Assembly: GCA_026182355.1 (NCBI GenBank)
Contig: JAPFBL010000009.1
Location: forward strand, 992,001-1,056,000
DNA length: 64,000 bases
Source of the DNA: Hermatobates lingyangjiaoensis
Taxonomy: Eukaryota > Arthropoda > Insecta > Hemiptera > Hermatobatidae
Reading direction: 5' to 3'
Under the pieces are notes generated by a model. That model worked only from the letters and a program-made list of their open reading frames with translations. It had not been told where the DNA came from and searched no databases. Positions 35,706-47,484 of the stretch are shown piece after piece; position 1 is the first letter of the stretch, and every line of letters begins with the position of its first letter. A program made the translations under genes and the position numbers.

Positions 35706-35845
35706 TTAAAATTCGAAAAAACGATCCAAACTGGCCGCAAATCAGTTCAAAAACGAAGGAAAACAACACACAGAGAAAGAGACACACTTACAAATTCAAA
35801 TTTTCAGATGATCTGTCTTCAGAAGAAAAGAGAATGGGTGGCCAA
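35706..35845 (-). mobile_element. Family C fragment
   Basis: Minus-strand tail and core: CGATCCAAACTGG, CACACTTACAAATTCAAATT and GATGATCTGTCTTCAGAAGA match the C copies at 24 and 49.5 kb. Bordered by (TA)n at 35690. Confidence 0.6.
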
Positions 35846-36284
35846 GCATGCTGGTTTATATTTAAAATAAACTGTGGCACATAGACAGAAAGCCTATAAC
35901 ATGTATGACGTATATATTTAAAGCCTATAAAGGACTGCATTCCAAAAAGGTGTAATCCCACAAAATAATTTCTACATACATATCCTTTTGGTTGGTCTCA
36001 CAAGACAGGACCATATCTTTCTATTGTCAATGGATATCGAAATATTGACGTGATTTATCGAAATAGGTTTTTAAATATTTTTATATTTGGTGATTTTGTA
36101 AATATATATATATGTACCTCACTATTTTCCTTTATCGAGGTTTGCTCAAGCAAACAAGAAAAATACTATTGAATATACGTGGCAAAATAAAGAAGCTTTG
36201 ATATCTAAATAAAAACAATTATATAAAACGATTCAACGAACAAAATAAACTAATTTCACAGAAAGAGAACAGATAAAAGAGATC

Positions 36285-36420
36285 ACGAGAACTCACTGAT
36301 AAATTTCAACTGTGTCGTCATCAGATAGAAAGATATGAGTCACCCCGAACATCATATCTTTCTAGTAATGTGTTTTTGTTATCTACTATATGTTTCCTTT
36401 CTGTGAATTTAGTTTATATA
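36285..36420. mobile_element. Ribozyme-type palindromic fragment
   Basis: The minus strand has CTGATGA, C, GACACAGTT, GAAATTTATCAGTGAG. Inverted partners (AGAAAGATATGA and ATCATATCTTTCT) lie at 36337-36365, and the outer ends carry CACAGAAAG / CTTTCTGTG. A different family from A-E. Confidence 0.45.
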
Positions 36421-36449
36421 TACAAATATTAGTTTTCAAAATAAATATG

Positions 36450-36580
36450 TACAATAAAAATTGATGACTAAAGGACAGTGTAAAACTCCGAAATAAGACA
36501 AGATCTTTGAACCAAGTAACTGGTCCTCGTCAAGTTATTATGTCATACAAAACCAGTTGCTTTGGACATAAGATCCAAAG
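36450..36580. mobile_element. Diverged family A-like fragment
   Basis: The minus strand reads TTGACGA, G, GACCA-GTTAC-TTGGTTC, AAAGATCTTGTC: the same layout as family A with G12 lost. An inverted partner (ACCAGTTGCTTTGG) follows at 36551. Confidence 0.45.
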
Positions 36581-36699
36581 TAATGACAATATCATACTTA
36601 CAATAGTATGGTGTACTATGAATATACTTACAATGGTTCGTGGACTTTGATATATTAGTTTAAACTGAACTTAATGAGACTCATTATTTGTTAGGGTAA

Positions 36700-37190
36700 T
36701 AAACTGACACATCTTGGGCGCACCGCGTTAAGTACCGAATGACTTTCCTTAAGAAAAGTTAAACCGAGCGTTCCCCCAGGTTTATTCACAGGCTAGAATA
36801 GAAAGGAAGACAGTTTCTTTGAGTCAGCCAACCCTTTGATTATGGAAAACCAAGGGTTGTAGCTTCAGGGTATCCTCGCGGGATGCAGTGCGGTCATAAT
36901 AGTGACAAAGGAAGAAAGTAGCATGGTATTTGGACTAGATAAAGTTACAATGAGCACCGGGGGAAGATGGTGAAGCACTTCGGATGACGGTCTGCTCAAA
37001 CACCTTTCCCAGTAGCACCACATTTGGAATCAGGAGATCTCCTCCCTGAGCGGGAGTGAAGTGTTAACACCGAGATGGCTGCTGAAGAACAGTTTACAAC
37101 ACGGCTGAACCGTTATTTCTTCATGCAAACCAAACCATCACGATGTGATGGCGGCCACTCTCAATTCAGGGATCATTGAGCAGCAACACA
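36700..37190. promoter_or_regulatory. GC-richer island, candidate conserved non-coding element
   Basis: About 490 bases of balanced composition with no repeated counterpart: CGAATGACTTTCCTTAAG, GATTATGGAAAACC, CAAACACCTTTCCCAG and GATGTGATGGCGGCC. No sustained ORF or splice-framed exon found. Confidence 0.3.
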
Positions 37191-37285
37191 GAAATGTTCA
37201 CGGTGTTTATTTGATTTTCAGTATTTATGTATTAATCCTATTTTTGTGATCAATTATTAATTATAACTGATTAATCGTTCTATTG

Positions 37286-37996
37286 CAGGTACCTCACCTA
37301 AAGTCGTTAATTAGGACCTAATTTAAGGAAAACGACTTAAATCTAGTCAGCTGGTCTCTAGGCTAGCCTAGGCTAAACCGAAGAAAGCCTTTCCTTGTAC
37401 TGTACAATCCTTTATTCATGAGTGTAATTTTCAATAATATGAAGCTAATAAGAATCTATTGTAAGCTTACAAACAAATAAATGTTACTTTTAATACAGTA
37501 TGGTACGTAAAAAAAATTATGAATAGCCTACATTTGACGTTTACCGTACATCATGAATGCTTTATAAATTGTTTATAAATGTGGTTTGCTATGACATAAA
37601 ATAACATCCTTCTTTGAGGTTATAAAGAAATAATTATTTATTCAATAATAAGACAACAAAAAATTTTAAATTTACCGTAAGGAGAAATTGCGCTTCTCAA
37701 TGTTTTTAGATAATTCTGAATTGTGATAATTGTAAATAGCCAGTAATATTTCGTCATGGACAAATATTCATTCTCCTGCAGCTACTTGGTAGTGTGATAA
37801 ATATCCTATCGTTCATATAATTGTGATTCCTGTTTATAATGGTTTTCTAGTGATATTGTCATTCCAATATTTGCAGCAGACAAATGTGAAGTTTAATATC
37901 TGATTTTTTATATTTTTGTATTTTTTTTTTTTAAAAAAAAACCGACGTATAATCGAGATCAACTTAACTCAAAACGATGTAGGCCGGTTATATCTG
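37286..37996. mobile_element. Second pogo/Tigger-like copy, diverged
   Basis: Begins CAGGTACCTCACC and ends GGCCGGTTATATCTG followed by TA. The interior matches the 34.6-kb element (ACAATCCTTTATTCATGAG; GCTAATAAGAATCTATT; ACCGACGTATAATCGAGA). Both termini have decayed and no left TA is evident. Confidence 0.7.
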
Positions 37997-39848
37997 TATT
38001 ACTTTTACTAACAAGTATTCAATTAGAATTATTACTCGTGTTTATTAATTATTAGTAATATTAGTTAACAATGAAATTTTAATTCGTAACCTTAGGTAGG
38101 TTCTTTGAATTGTGTAGTAAATTTTTAAATAACATTAATGTTCAAGCAACGTTCATAACGTAGGGGAAAAGGTAGTTGAGAGGAATTATGTATCTCCTGT
38201 ATGGCTACCCTCACATAAAATACATTAGACATAGCCCCACAGTAAATTATGCATTCATCCATCTATTCAATTTTTATGAATTCTTCTTGGTTGCTTAAAA
38301 TGTGCACATTCGAAAAGACTTACAATGTTTGTAGATATAACATTTTATGAAGCTCGCTTTCAGTGAATAGAAATAATCCTTCGCCACGTCATCTCTCAAG
38401 TCAAAATTTCCATTACATTCACTGCCTGTAAAAGCATAATCCCCCGTCTGTGGTCTACACTTGACTGTAGCATTCATACAATGTTCCCTTCACTTTAAGA
38501 GATTCAATCTATCTCTTGCCCTATCCCTTCGCTTCATTCACCGCACCATACAACCCCAAACTAAACGAAAAACACTAAAACTGACAATCAAAGAGAAACT
38601 GAAGAGATCTTTGATTAACACGACCTCAGGCTAGGACAAGAAGTATACGATCCATATAAATCATCATACATAAATATAGTCATACTACACGTCCACATAA
38701 AACGTTTTATTTCATCCATTATAGAATTATATCCTATAAAATATTAGAAATCTAAGAAAAATAAATGTTATTGACACAATTAAAAAAAAAAATCTAGTTT
38801 ATGTAAATTGGCAAAATAAGTTTTTAAAATTTCAGAAATTCCTATTATTTTTTTGGAAATCATACAAAAAGACGGAAATCTGAAGCATTCCTCAAATAAG
38901 AATTACCACTATGAAAGAATACTTCCACTTACCTTCAAACCCGTTATCTCATTGATGGCTTGATAAAATGAAGAAGAATCCAATAATTAACGAATAAGAT
39001 TTCAAATAACGTAGTAACTCCTTACCTGGCATGTAATTATTAATAATATATTTCATATGAAGATATATTTAACAAAGCAACCAATTGACTAAATAAATAA
39101 TAACCTTGTGACATAAGAACGATTTTTATGTTGTTTATTGAAAATTATGCTGCAGCAATTATGAGTGCAGTCGAAATAACTTAATAATACACAACAATAA
39201 ATGAATTACCACAAAAATAATAATAATTCTATATTCGCATATTATCCTTCATTTTAAAATTATAAAATTCATTATTTATGCTAAAATTGACTAATTATTC
39301 ATGCATGTATAAAATGCATGCAAATGTTTTAAAAATGAATAATATAAAATGTTTATTTTGGAATTGTGTAATGGATTAAATACATCAGGTATTTTTAGAA
39401 ATAATATCGAATGTGGTGAAGATAATAAAAGATAAGGTGCATTAGTGATTTAAAGGAACATGAATTTTAAAGTCCAAGAAGCACGCAAAGATATTTTTAG
39501 ACTTCTAGTCGAATCAGTTTTATCAATTTCAAAAAATAATGTGCAAAAGCGAATTTTAATGCAATACGATTAAAGAAGATATATTAAATTCAAAGTGAAA
39601 AGTGAAATAACAATCAATGTATGTAACTCTATAAATAGAATTTTCTTCTTTCAAGAGTCGTTACAGAGCGCAAAATATCAATTTCTTTTAAAATATTCTG
39701 TTGTTTATAAGAAAAATACTTGTTTAATAAATTATAAACTTATTTGTTATGAATAAAAATTCATCAAATTAGTCAAAAGTAAGGCTATGGCATGAGATTT
39801 GTTTGAGTGAAATGGTTTACTTTAGAACTAAATTTAAAGTACACTTAC
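37997..39848. other. Gene-free AT-rich stretch
   Basis: No supported gene; a mid-GC patch at 38380-38540 has no element ends or coding signature. Confidence 0.45.
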
Positions 39849-39888
39849 TTGGAGATCTGGTTGTCGACTCCTTCGGTGTCTACGTCTA
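39849..39888 (-). CDS. Candidate 40-nt exon
   Basis: On the minus strand a strong acceptor (TTTCTTTGTTTCAG) precedes, and a strong donor (GTAAGTGTAC) follows, a 40-nt block in AT-rich surroundings. Entered in phase 1, as predicted from the exon at 51174-51549, it reads DVDTEGVDNQIS without a stop; another phase reads RRRHRRSRQPDLQ. Linking it to that gene would need an intron of about 11 kb filled with transposons. Confidence 0.35.
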
Positions 39889-40218
39889 CTGAAACAAAGA
39901 AATAAAAATTTGACCCTTAATGAAAATTTAATTAAATAGACATAGGTATCTATTAAATATTATTAACTTCTAAATAAGTAGGCATTAATTGACTTTAAAA
40001 TCATCAGATTAGGTTTGATATGTAACAGTGAGTTGTCAGAGATTTGTCTGTTAATTGATTACTGTATGTGCACCAAATTTAAGAAAATCTATATAAATAT
40101 TACGACCAATAATATAATATAATCACCTGTTTCAGGATTAGCCATAACATGGTGATATCTTCACTAGAATCATAAGAACATGTTTTTAATTGCAAAGAAG
40201 AGTTGACGGTGCCCCATA

Positions 40219-40778
40219 CAGTGGTACATCGACGTATGTGTTTAATTCGATCCGTGACTATCATTGTATATTTAAAAAATCGTATACCAAATCAATTTTT
40301 CCCAATGATATTAGTGGGAATAGAATAAATTCTTTCCAGTGATACGATTATACCCCAAACATAATTAACATGCTCTAAATAACAACCAAATATAGATTTA
40401 ATAGAAGATTTAATTTTTATTGTATTCGTGATATATGTGTCCTCCATAGCTCTAAATAGCAAGTTTAACATGCATTCATACTTTCCTACGTAATGACAGA
40501 ACTTACTATATGTACTACGGAGGAGGAGAGCGGGAGATAGGGATGTAAAACTCTAAACTATTTTGATATTTTTCACTAAATTTAATATATTTTATTTATT
40601 CATTACTTGCGCTATGATTACTTATCACAATGACTAAGTACTGAAGCTTAGATCTGACTGTTTGGGTGGACGAGGGAGATCGCTGTACCAGCCATTCGTA
40701 TCACTTCGTTTTTCGTAATTTTTTGTCGTATACCAAGAAAATCGCATTTTGGGGTGTTTGTATCTGAAGGTATTACTG
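40219..40778. mobile_element. Non-autonomous mariner/pogo-like transposon
   Basis: Starts CAGTGGTACATCGACGTATG and ends GAAGGTATTACTG, an imperfect inverted repeat, with TA on each side. The opening, including TTTAATTCGATCCGTGAC, is characteristic of a widespread CAGTGGTACCTCG-type Tc1/mariner group. 560 bp; no transposase. Confidence 0.7.
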
Positions 40779-40879
40779 TATTTTATACAAATCTTTATTT
40801 CTGCCTTTACCTAATAGAAAATTGATTAAAGAAAAAGATCGTGAGTGTAGAACCTGCTCTACTATTTAATTAAATATAT

Positions 40880-41125
40880 ATAACAAGATTTTATAATAAA
40901 AATTTGAAATAAAAATCAATGTCATTACCACAGTAAGAAAATCAGAAAAATGACTAACATCTTTCAATCAAAACAAGTAGTCTTCGTCAGAGTCTCTGAG
41001 TATGAGTCAGACTCTGAAGAAGATCTATTGTTATGGTTAAAAAATCTTAATCATTCTGATTTTCTTGTTGTGGTGCAGATGTTGAATTTTATTTCACGTA
41101 TTTCATGTAAAAGCTTCTTATATAC
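40880..41125. mobile_element. Palindromic family A-like element, diverged
   Basis: The inverted arms carry GACTCTGACGAAGACTACTT (minus) and GACTCTGAAGAAGATCTATT (plus), both followed by the hairpin-GAAA/AAAA-ATCTTA pattern and a tail with TTATTGTGG-like and TTTCACGTATTTCATG sequence. (TA)n is degenerate here, consistent with age. Confidence 0.65.
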
Positions 41126-41139
41126 AAGTATAACAATAT

Positions 41140-41275
41140 GAAGTCCAAAACCACAAAGAAAAAGAAGAACAAAAGAAATAAATGCTCTGAGACCTTTCAC
41201 TTTATGTCATCAGAGAGCAAACAAAGTAAGAAAAAAGAAGATAACAGAAAAGTTCAAACATTACACATATAATAA
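41140..41275 (-). mobile_element. Family H-related ribozyme fragment
   Basis: Minus strand: GCTCT, CTGATGA, C, a weak hairpin, GAA, AGGTCT, C, AGAGC. GCTCT and AGAGC pair as stem I. Similar to the family H core at 50.8 kb. Confidence 0.45.
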
Positions 41276-41277
41276 TA

Positions 41278-41672
41278 TTTATTATAATAAATACTTTTCT
41301 TCTTCTCGGAATTCGGTCATGGTTAATTATTTGTAATCACTTTTTTTGCCAACGTTTCTTCTTTATTTTAAGACATCCTCAGGACTAGAACCCAAAAACA
41401 ATATATCTTATCTATATCACATTCATCATAAAAATTTAAAAATCTTACTTACTCAAAGCTAGCTTCTACCACCGAAGCGTTGGAAGCTGGCCTTGAGTAA
41501 GTAAGATTTTTGAATTTTTATGATGAATATGATGTAGATAAGATAAATGTCCATTGTTTTTGTGTTCTAGCCCTAAGGATGTCTTAAAATAAAGACGAAA
41601 CGTTAGCAAAAAAAGTGATTACAAATAATTAAGCCAAACCAAATTCTGAGAAGTAGAAAAGTATTTATTAGT
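41278..41672. mobile_element. Palindromic family G ribozyme element
   Basis: Arms of about 190 bp meet near 41470 and end in TACTTTTCTTCTTCTC / GAGAAGTAGAAAAGTA. The right arm has CTAAGGA, T, GTCTT...AAGAC, GAAACGTTAGC. The left arm (minus) has CTGAGGA, T, GTCTT, GAAACGTTGGC. Outer ends are AT-rich but not pure TA. Confidence 0.6.
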
Positions 41673-44090
41673 AATTCTGGTCAAGAAAACAATATTTTAA
41701 TATTTATTATATTATTAAAGGCGTCAAATTAGTACATATAACCAATCCTTCAACACAATCAGTTTTAACAATACATCTTTACTATAGAAGTATTGTTATC
41801 ATTCTGCAATGATAGATGCAGAATCACCAGTCAGGCTTATTATTCTGGGTTTTTCAGGATAAAATTTTCTCCTGCATTTACTTATCAAAGACATTAGAAT
41901 GTTCAATACTCTTACGACTATTTCCGATATTATTTATATCCAACAATAACACAAAATTACTTCCTACTGATACCTTACCTCCCATACGAAGAATACATGA
42001 CGACTACAATTTCATAAAAAAAAATTAACAGGTACGTTAACATTAGTCCCATTTCCACAATTGCGTCAACATATTGGGAAAAACTATTTGATTATTATTA
42101 AATTTCGTGAGGGCAGATTAACCGCCCTTTTCTAGACAAAAAACTTGCAATTCTTAGTACCTAATCGCCCTAACGTAAGCAATATTTATAAAGTATCCAT
42201 ACTCTTTTAAACATGATTATAGAGAACAGTATTATTACCAATATCGCAAAAATAATATATTTAAAAAGCAATTAATAATATATTACCTAAAGAACTGGTA
42301 AAACATATTATTTATAACAAATTATTTTGGTTATAAAATGTTTTTTTTAATCACTGTTACAAAAACTAAACGAATTTCTGTGAAGTATACATCAGCGCTA
42401 CCTATGTGAAGTTTGTAATACTACTCTAGTTGTAGTTTCCGGCCTTCAGTCTACTTTTGGTGAATCTATCCACATGAATATTTCAGTCCATTAATCATAT
42501 TTTCAATTGTTACTATATTTTAGAAGTACAACTTTATCATTTATTGTTTTATGATAACAATATAAACAATACAATACGAAACAATAATAAAACAATAGTT
42601 GAATACTCTTAACAAATAGATATTAACCAATTTTTGTTATTAATAGCAGCTGTTAAAGATAAAGTTTTTCTTTTTATTCTCAGAATAATTAACTGTGTTT
42701 CATTTTCCAAGAATTAAATTTTCTATAATAATAACATTATTCAAAGTTAGATCATAAATTATGAAGGAATTTTAGTCAGTTAATTTACATTGTTATTTCT
42801 TTCGTGGTTTTAAGAAATTACTAATTTACTATTAGAAAATAATTTAGTTTAATATTCCAGCATACAATCAAGATATAAGATCTGAAAATTGGGTACCTAA
42901 AATTTATTTTTTTCTTCGATCTGATATAATTTGATTCCCATGAGTAAATTTTTTAATTTTGTTAAAATTGTGTTGTTCATAACGTTCATCTTAGTATTTA
43001 AAATGTTAAAACTTTACCTTGATTTAATTACAATACATGACTTTTTTTATAATTGGTTTCAATTGTTTATGTCTAAATTAATTGACACAATGTTAAATTT
43101 ATTTGTTTTCACTCTGTTGGTGAAACTGTTAACCAGTTTTATATTAATAACAACTGTTAAAGATAAAGTTTTTTCTTTTTTTGCAAAATAATTTATATCT
43201 ATTTATATTCATTTAATAATTTCTTAATTTATTTCTCGTAGATCAATAAGGCATTAAATTAATAACAAATTTGAATTCATTGATTACTTCTTTTTGTGTT
43301 ATTAAGGTCAATTAATTAAAACTTAATTAACACATAATAAACGATTTACTGTGTATTTTACTAAGAGCTTTAATCATTTATAGCAAAATAAAGACAAAAT
43401 AAGACAAAAAATTCCAGTGTAAAGTATTTGTCAAATGTACTGAATAGATTATATAGCAAATTTTACTTAAATAAATCACAAAACAAATATCAAATGCTTT
43501 TAATGAATTTTGAAAAAAAAAGGAACTTTTTTAAAACTAATTCACTCCAGTATTAAAATATCGATCTATTGATATTGTGGTAGTATTCATATACTTTGTA
43601 AATAATTATGTTTTTTTTTTAATTTATGAATCATTTCATTTACTTCATTATTTGATTTAATTAATTTCAAATATGATATTGTAATTTTTTAAATTGATTA
43701 TATTTGTCTCTTATTTTTTTCTCAGAACTCAAAGATGGTATAAAGTAGTAAAAATTTTACAATAAAACAAATCAAAAGAATGATCATCAAATATCAATTA
43801 TACATAACTTGACGAAGCAATCAAAATAAAGTACTGAATTAATATAATATATTAATTATAAATATATTAATTTATATATAAGATCAAATAGGAAGGAAAA
43901 TAACACTCAGAGTAAAGAAACACATTTCTAATATTCAGAAAATTAGTAAGATGGTAAGAGATGGTAATAGAGTATGGAGAGATGGTAAGAGTATGTTTCT
44001 TTACTCTTTGTTATTTTTTTTCGTACTTGAACTTGTGTTAACCAGTTTTGATCATTGTTCCAAATTTAAAGTGAGTATATATCTATGTAC
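41673..44090. other. Gene-free stretch with a direct repeat
   Basis: An AACTGTTAAAGATAAAGTTT-type block occurs at about 42648 and 43149. An 86-codon frame (42931-43191) spans one copy; it is AT-driven and hydrophobic with no recognisable motif, and I do not call it a gene. Confidence 0.45.
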
Positions 44091-44104
44091 ATATATTTTA
44101 TTAT

Positions 44105-44338
44105 ATATTGAACTATATATAAATACAGTTCAATGTAGAAAAAGAAACATAGAAAAATCAAAAGCACACGCTTACAGTCTCTAATTTTCGGTTTGAACCA
44201 TCTTCATGAAAGATAGAGGAGGAAACCAAGCGCACTGGTTGAGAGACGGTTGGAGTGTGTGCTTTCGATTTTTTTATGTTTTTTTTTCTACATTGAACTA
44301 TATTTGTCCGTTTCGGATCGTATTTCCAACAAAAAAGT
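44105..44338. mobile_element. Family B-prime element with deleted centre
   Basis: The left arm (minus) has the tail TTCAATGTAGAAAAAGAAAC, TCTCTAATTTTCGGTTTGAA and a degraded core; the right arm keeps only the tail GTTTCGGATCGTATTTCC before (TA)n. The centre is lost after AGAGACGGTTGGAG. Confidence 0.6.
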
Positions 44339-44343
44339 ATATA

Positions 44344-44490
44344 TATATAAGGAGAGAAGGAGAGAGGAACAGAAGAGAAAGAAATAATGAGGGTACTAGA
44401 GGGAGAGAAGGTGAGAGAGAGTAAAAACTGAATGTGGGAAAATTTAATAGGGTTAGAGTGAGAGATAGAAAGGGAGAAAATGAAAATAAA
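44344..44490. repeat. Polypurine (GA-rich) tract
   Basis: GGAGAGAAGGAGAGAGG-type sequence, imperfect, adjoining the (TA)n border of the preceding element. Confidence 0.75.
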
Positions 44491-44869
44491 ACAATAACGA
44501 AGAAAATGAAATGTTTCAGTAGAGAATTAACTATGTTTTCCCTATAAGAGAAGAAAACAGAAAACCACCTCTAAACCCACTCTTGGCAGCAGAGAACTCT
44601 TAGCTCCTGCTTTGAAATAAACTACTATGAGGCAAGGCAACAGCAGTGATTTCACTGTATATACAACAATTTTTCACCATAAACACAAGAAATCAAAATT
44701 AAAGTCTAAACCATAAAGCAAGAATACAGTGAACTTTTATTCACTGTAATTGTTGTTTTTTTTCTCTTGAATTTTGTTTCGTATTATAAAATTTCGTTTT
44801 TCGTCTGGAAATTGTGATTTTCTTTTTACATCTGCTCATGCTAAATTAAGATGTCTCTTGGGCAATTGA

Positions 44870-44968
44870 TATGGCATTTAACACTAGCCCACCGCAAAGT
44901 TGTGAGGAAATTGGAGCAGACCAGCTTTAAAGTCGTTAACGCAGAGGCTGCTGTGCATTTCAATGATA
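44870..44968 (+). mobile_element. PLE N-terminal ORF fragment (family D)
   Basis: Plus-strand translation reads AHRKVVRKLEQTSFKVVNAE then AAVHFND before (TA)n. This aligns with SHRRVIRKLESVNKKLVNGE, AAAYFNN of the 62-kb element. The TA tract begins right after FND, as in the left arm at 23.0 kb. Confidence 0.65.
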
Positions 44969-44984
44969 TGCATATATATATATA

Positions 44985-45097
44985 GTTCACACAGGAAAGA
45001 GAAAAACAAATAAAGACACACAAAAGACTCACAACGATATTTCGACAGTCGTCGTCATCGGGCAGAAGTAGTCCCTTTGAGTAGCTGAAGCTAACTC

Positions 45098-45098
<1 letters not shown>
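44985..45098 (-). mobile_element. Family K ribozyme fragment between (TA)n tracts
   Basis: Minus strand: AGGGACTACTTCTGCC, CGATGACGACGACTGTCGAA, ATATCGTTGTGAGTC, then a tail like that after the ribozyme at 61.57 kb. The first core base is lost (CCGATGA). Confidence 0.6.
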
Positions 45099-45135
<37 letters not shown>

Positions 45136-45160
45136 ATAATATAATATATATATAATATGA

Positions 45161-46034
45161 TTCGATGTGATGTTGACCAATGGGAGTAGAGTTACAGGTC
45201 CAAGCGTAAGGTCCCAGTTGCCCGCTGCTCAGCAAAAAGCCTTTGCGTTCTGCCAATAGGTATAGAGGTTGCACAGTCCCTCTGTGTTAAATGATGTTTG
45301 GCAGAAAACATTAGCCTCACTTTACAGTGAACTCCTGTTCCCTTTCTATTTTTGATTTTTGTTGGTGGTGTTGGGTGTTGTTGTTGTTTACTATTTTCTG
45401 TTACGGATATTGCTGGATATTTAAAATGATACTCTCGGTTGTTTACTGCGAAAAGCCGCCTTCATCTTCATGCCAACAGGGTAGAGGTTGCACAGTCCCT
45501 CTTGATTATTAAGAGATGTTGACACTGGAATCCAACTTCTTCTCGTAGAAACATCTTCAAGTTGTAGGTTTTGTATATTGTTCTCTTCGGTTTCTTATGT
45601 TCATGTTTTTTCTTCAGTTGAATGTTATTGCTGCTATTGATGGGTGGCTGGTAGGTGATGAAAAGTTCTGCACTGTTGACCTGGTGGTGGTATTTGCGAC
45701 ATGTTTTAACCATTCTCTGGTTATCTTCAGGCCTATATCCAGCAATATCCGTAACAGAAAATAGTAAACAACAACAACACCCAACCACCACAAAAATCAA
45801 AAATAGAAAGGGAACAGGAGTTCACTGTAAAGTGAGGCTAATGTTTTCTGCCAAACATCATTTAACACAGAGGGACTGTGCAACCTCTATACCTATTGGC
45901 AGAACGCAAAGGCTTTTTGCTGAGCAGCGGGCAACTGGGACCTTACGCTTGGACCTGTAACTCTACTCCCATTGGTCAACATCACATCGAATCATATTCC
46001 TTTCCCCGGACAACCCATAGAAAACTGTATATAA
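45161..46034. mobile_element. Inverted pair of family J units
   Basis: The minus arm (about 45161-45731) covers a whole J unit from the ribozyme core (45698-45731) to the tail. The plus arm (about 45732-46034) starts inside the unit at ATCCAGCAATATCCG, so it is 5' truncated. The complete direct copy is at 48.7-49.4 kb. The ribozyme in the minus arm has G12 replaced (GGTTAAAACATGTC). The frame shared with the 49-kb copy is interrupted here. Confidence 0.75.
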
Positions 46035-46039
46035 GGACC

Positions 46040-47170
46040 AACGTCTGGGCCATTTCCTTGAAAGGCTTTGGAGAAGTTGATAAGACTTAAGGTTAATGAC
46101 TCGCTTTGCTTTCAGGATATCCAGTTTGGATTTAGAAAAGGCCACTCAACAAGTCACCAGTTAAGGAGGTTCACGGACTTCGTCAGGGGTGGAATTCAGC
46201 ACTGGACAAGGCGCGACCTACTAACTGCTGCGGTCTTCGTGGACTTGGAGAAAGCGTTTGACTCTGTTTGGCATGCTGGGCTCCTCTACAAGTTAGCGGA
46301 GGCGAAACTGCCGTATGGTTTGTTAAAATAGTCAAATCATATCTGACTGGCAGGCGCTTTAGGGTTCAGGTTGGGGGAACATTCAGTGATTGTCGAACAC
46401 TGGGAAGAGGTGTGCCTCAAGGAGCGTTTCTCGGCCCCTTGTTGTTTAACTTGTATGTAAATGACTTCCCAGTCCCGAGAACTACTGTTAAGGTGGTTGC
46501 GATGACTGGGATGTTTGCTGACGACACAGTCGTTGCCATGCGTTCTAGTGTGCGTAAGCCCCTGTTCCGTCAACTCAACGGCTTTCTAAGTGAAGTTGAT
46601 GAATACTACGGGTGTGGAGGATCAAGGCAAACCCAACCAAGAGTTCATGCGTTGTCTTCTCAAGGCGACGCCCAATGGGTGGATGGCCAGCAGTTAAGCT
46701 TGGTGGCGTCCAAGTCCCACAGGTAAAACATGTCAAGTACTTGGGAATAGTTTTTGACTCTTCTTTAAGTTTCAGGCCCCACTTGCAGGACAGAAAAACG
46801 TCAAGGAAAGGCGCTGTTTGGTATGCTTCGCCCGCTGATCGGGCCTAAGGGAGTGTCCCTGGCTGCTAAGGGTGCCTTTATAAAACTCTTATCAGGGCGG
46901 TGATGACTTACGGGTCATCGGCCTGGTTTGAGGCTTCTAATACTTCTAGAGGTCTCCTCCAAAGTGTTCAGAACAGGGCAACCCGGATAATGACGGGAGC
47001 ACCGAGGTATGTTCGGAACAGGGATCTCCATAGGGACCTGGGGCTGGAGCATATCGACAGTTTCATCTGGAGACTTGCCAGCAGAGAGGACAACAAGCTA
47101 CAGGGAAGTGAAAATGTCCTAGTACGGAACCTGAAAAGGAGAACCACCCGACCTCCAGATAATGGATAAG
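46040..47170 (+). pseudogene. Jockey-type LINE reverse transcriptase, frameshifted
   Basis: In successive frames: FQDIQFGFRKGHSTSHQL (RT motif 2), TAAVFVDLEKAFDSVWH (motif 3, catalytic D), TLGRGVPQGAFLGPLLFN (motif 4), GMFADDTVVAM (catalytic FADD, motif 5), HVKYLGIVFDSSLSF (motif 7) and the C-terminal TRPPDNG before a stop. At least three frameshifts split it, so it is inactive. The 5' end (ISLLKGFGE-like) lies directly against a family J arm. Confidence 0.85.
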
Positions 47171-47484
47171 TAGCACTACTATTGCTGTAATCTCTCTCTA
47201 GGAGCATAAGCTAAATTTTAGACCACGCAATGCTTTTATGAAATTGTATTATACTGTCCGGGATGCTGGATGAACTGCTGGCGGTTCACCCACGGACATT
47301 AAAAGTATAAATCCATGTTGTGTTATAAAATGAAAAATCTATTTATGTAATTATTAATTATTTATTTATTTTTATTAATTATTTATAAATTTAGAATAAG
47401 ATAGATCTGTGTTCAAAACACACATTTTGTTATAAAATCAGCTTTATATTTAATTGTTATTTTGATATATTAATTTATAAATGT

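Noticed and set aside
42931..43191. 86-codon hydrophobic frame
   Set aside because: Driven by T-rich sequence that encodes F, L and I; no signal peptide logic, and flanks are repeats.
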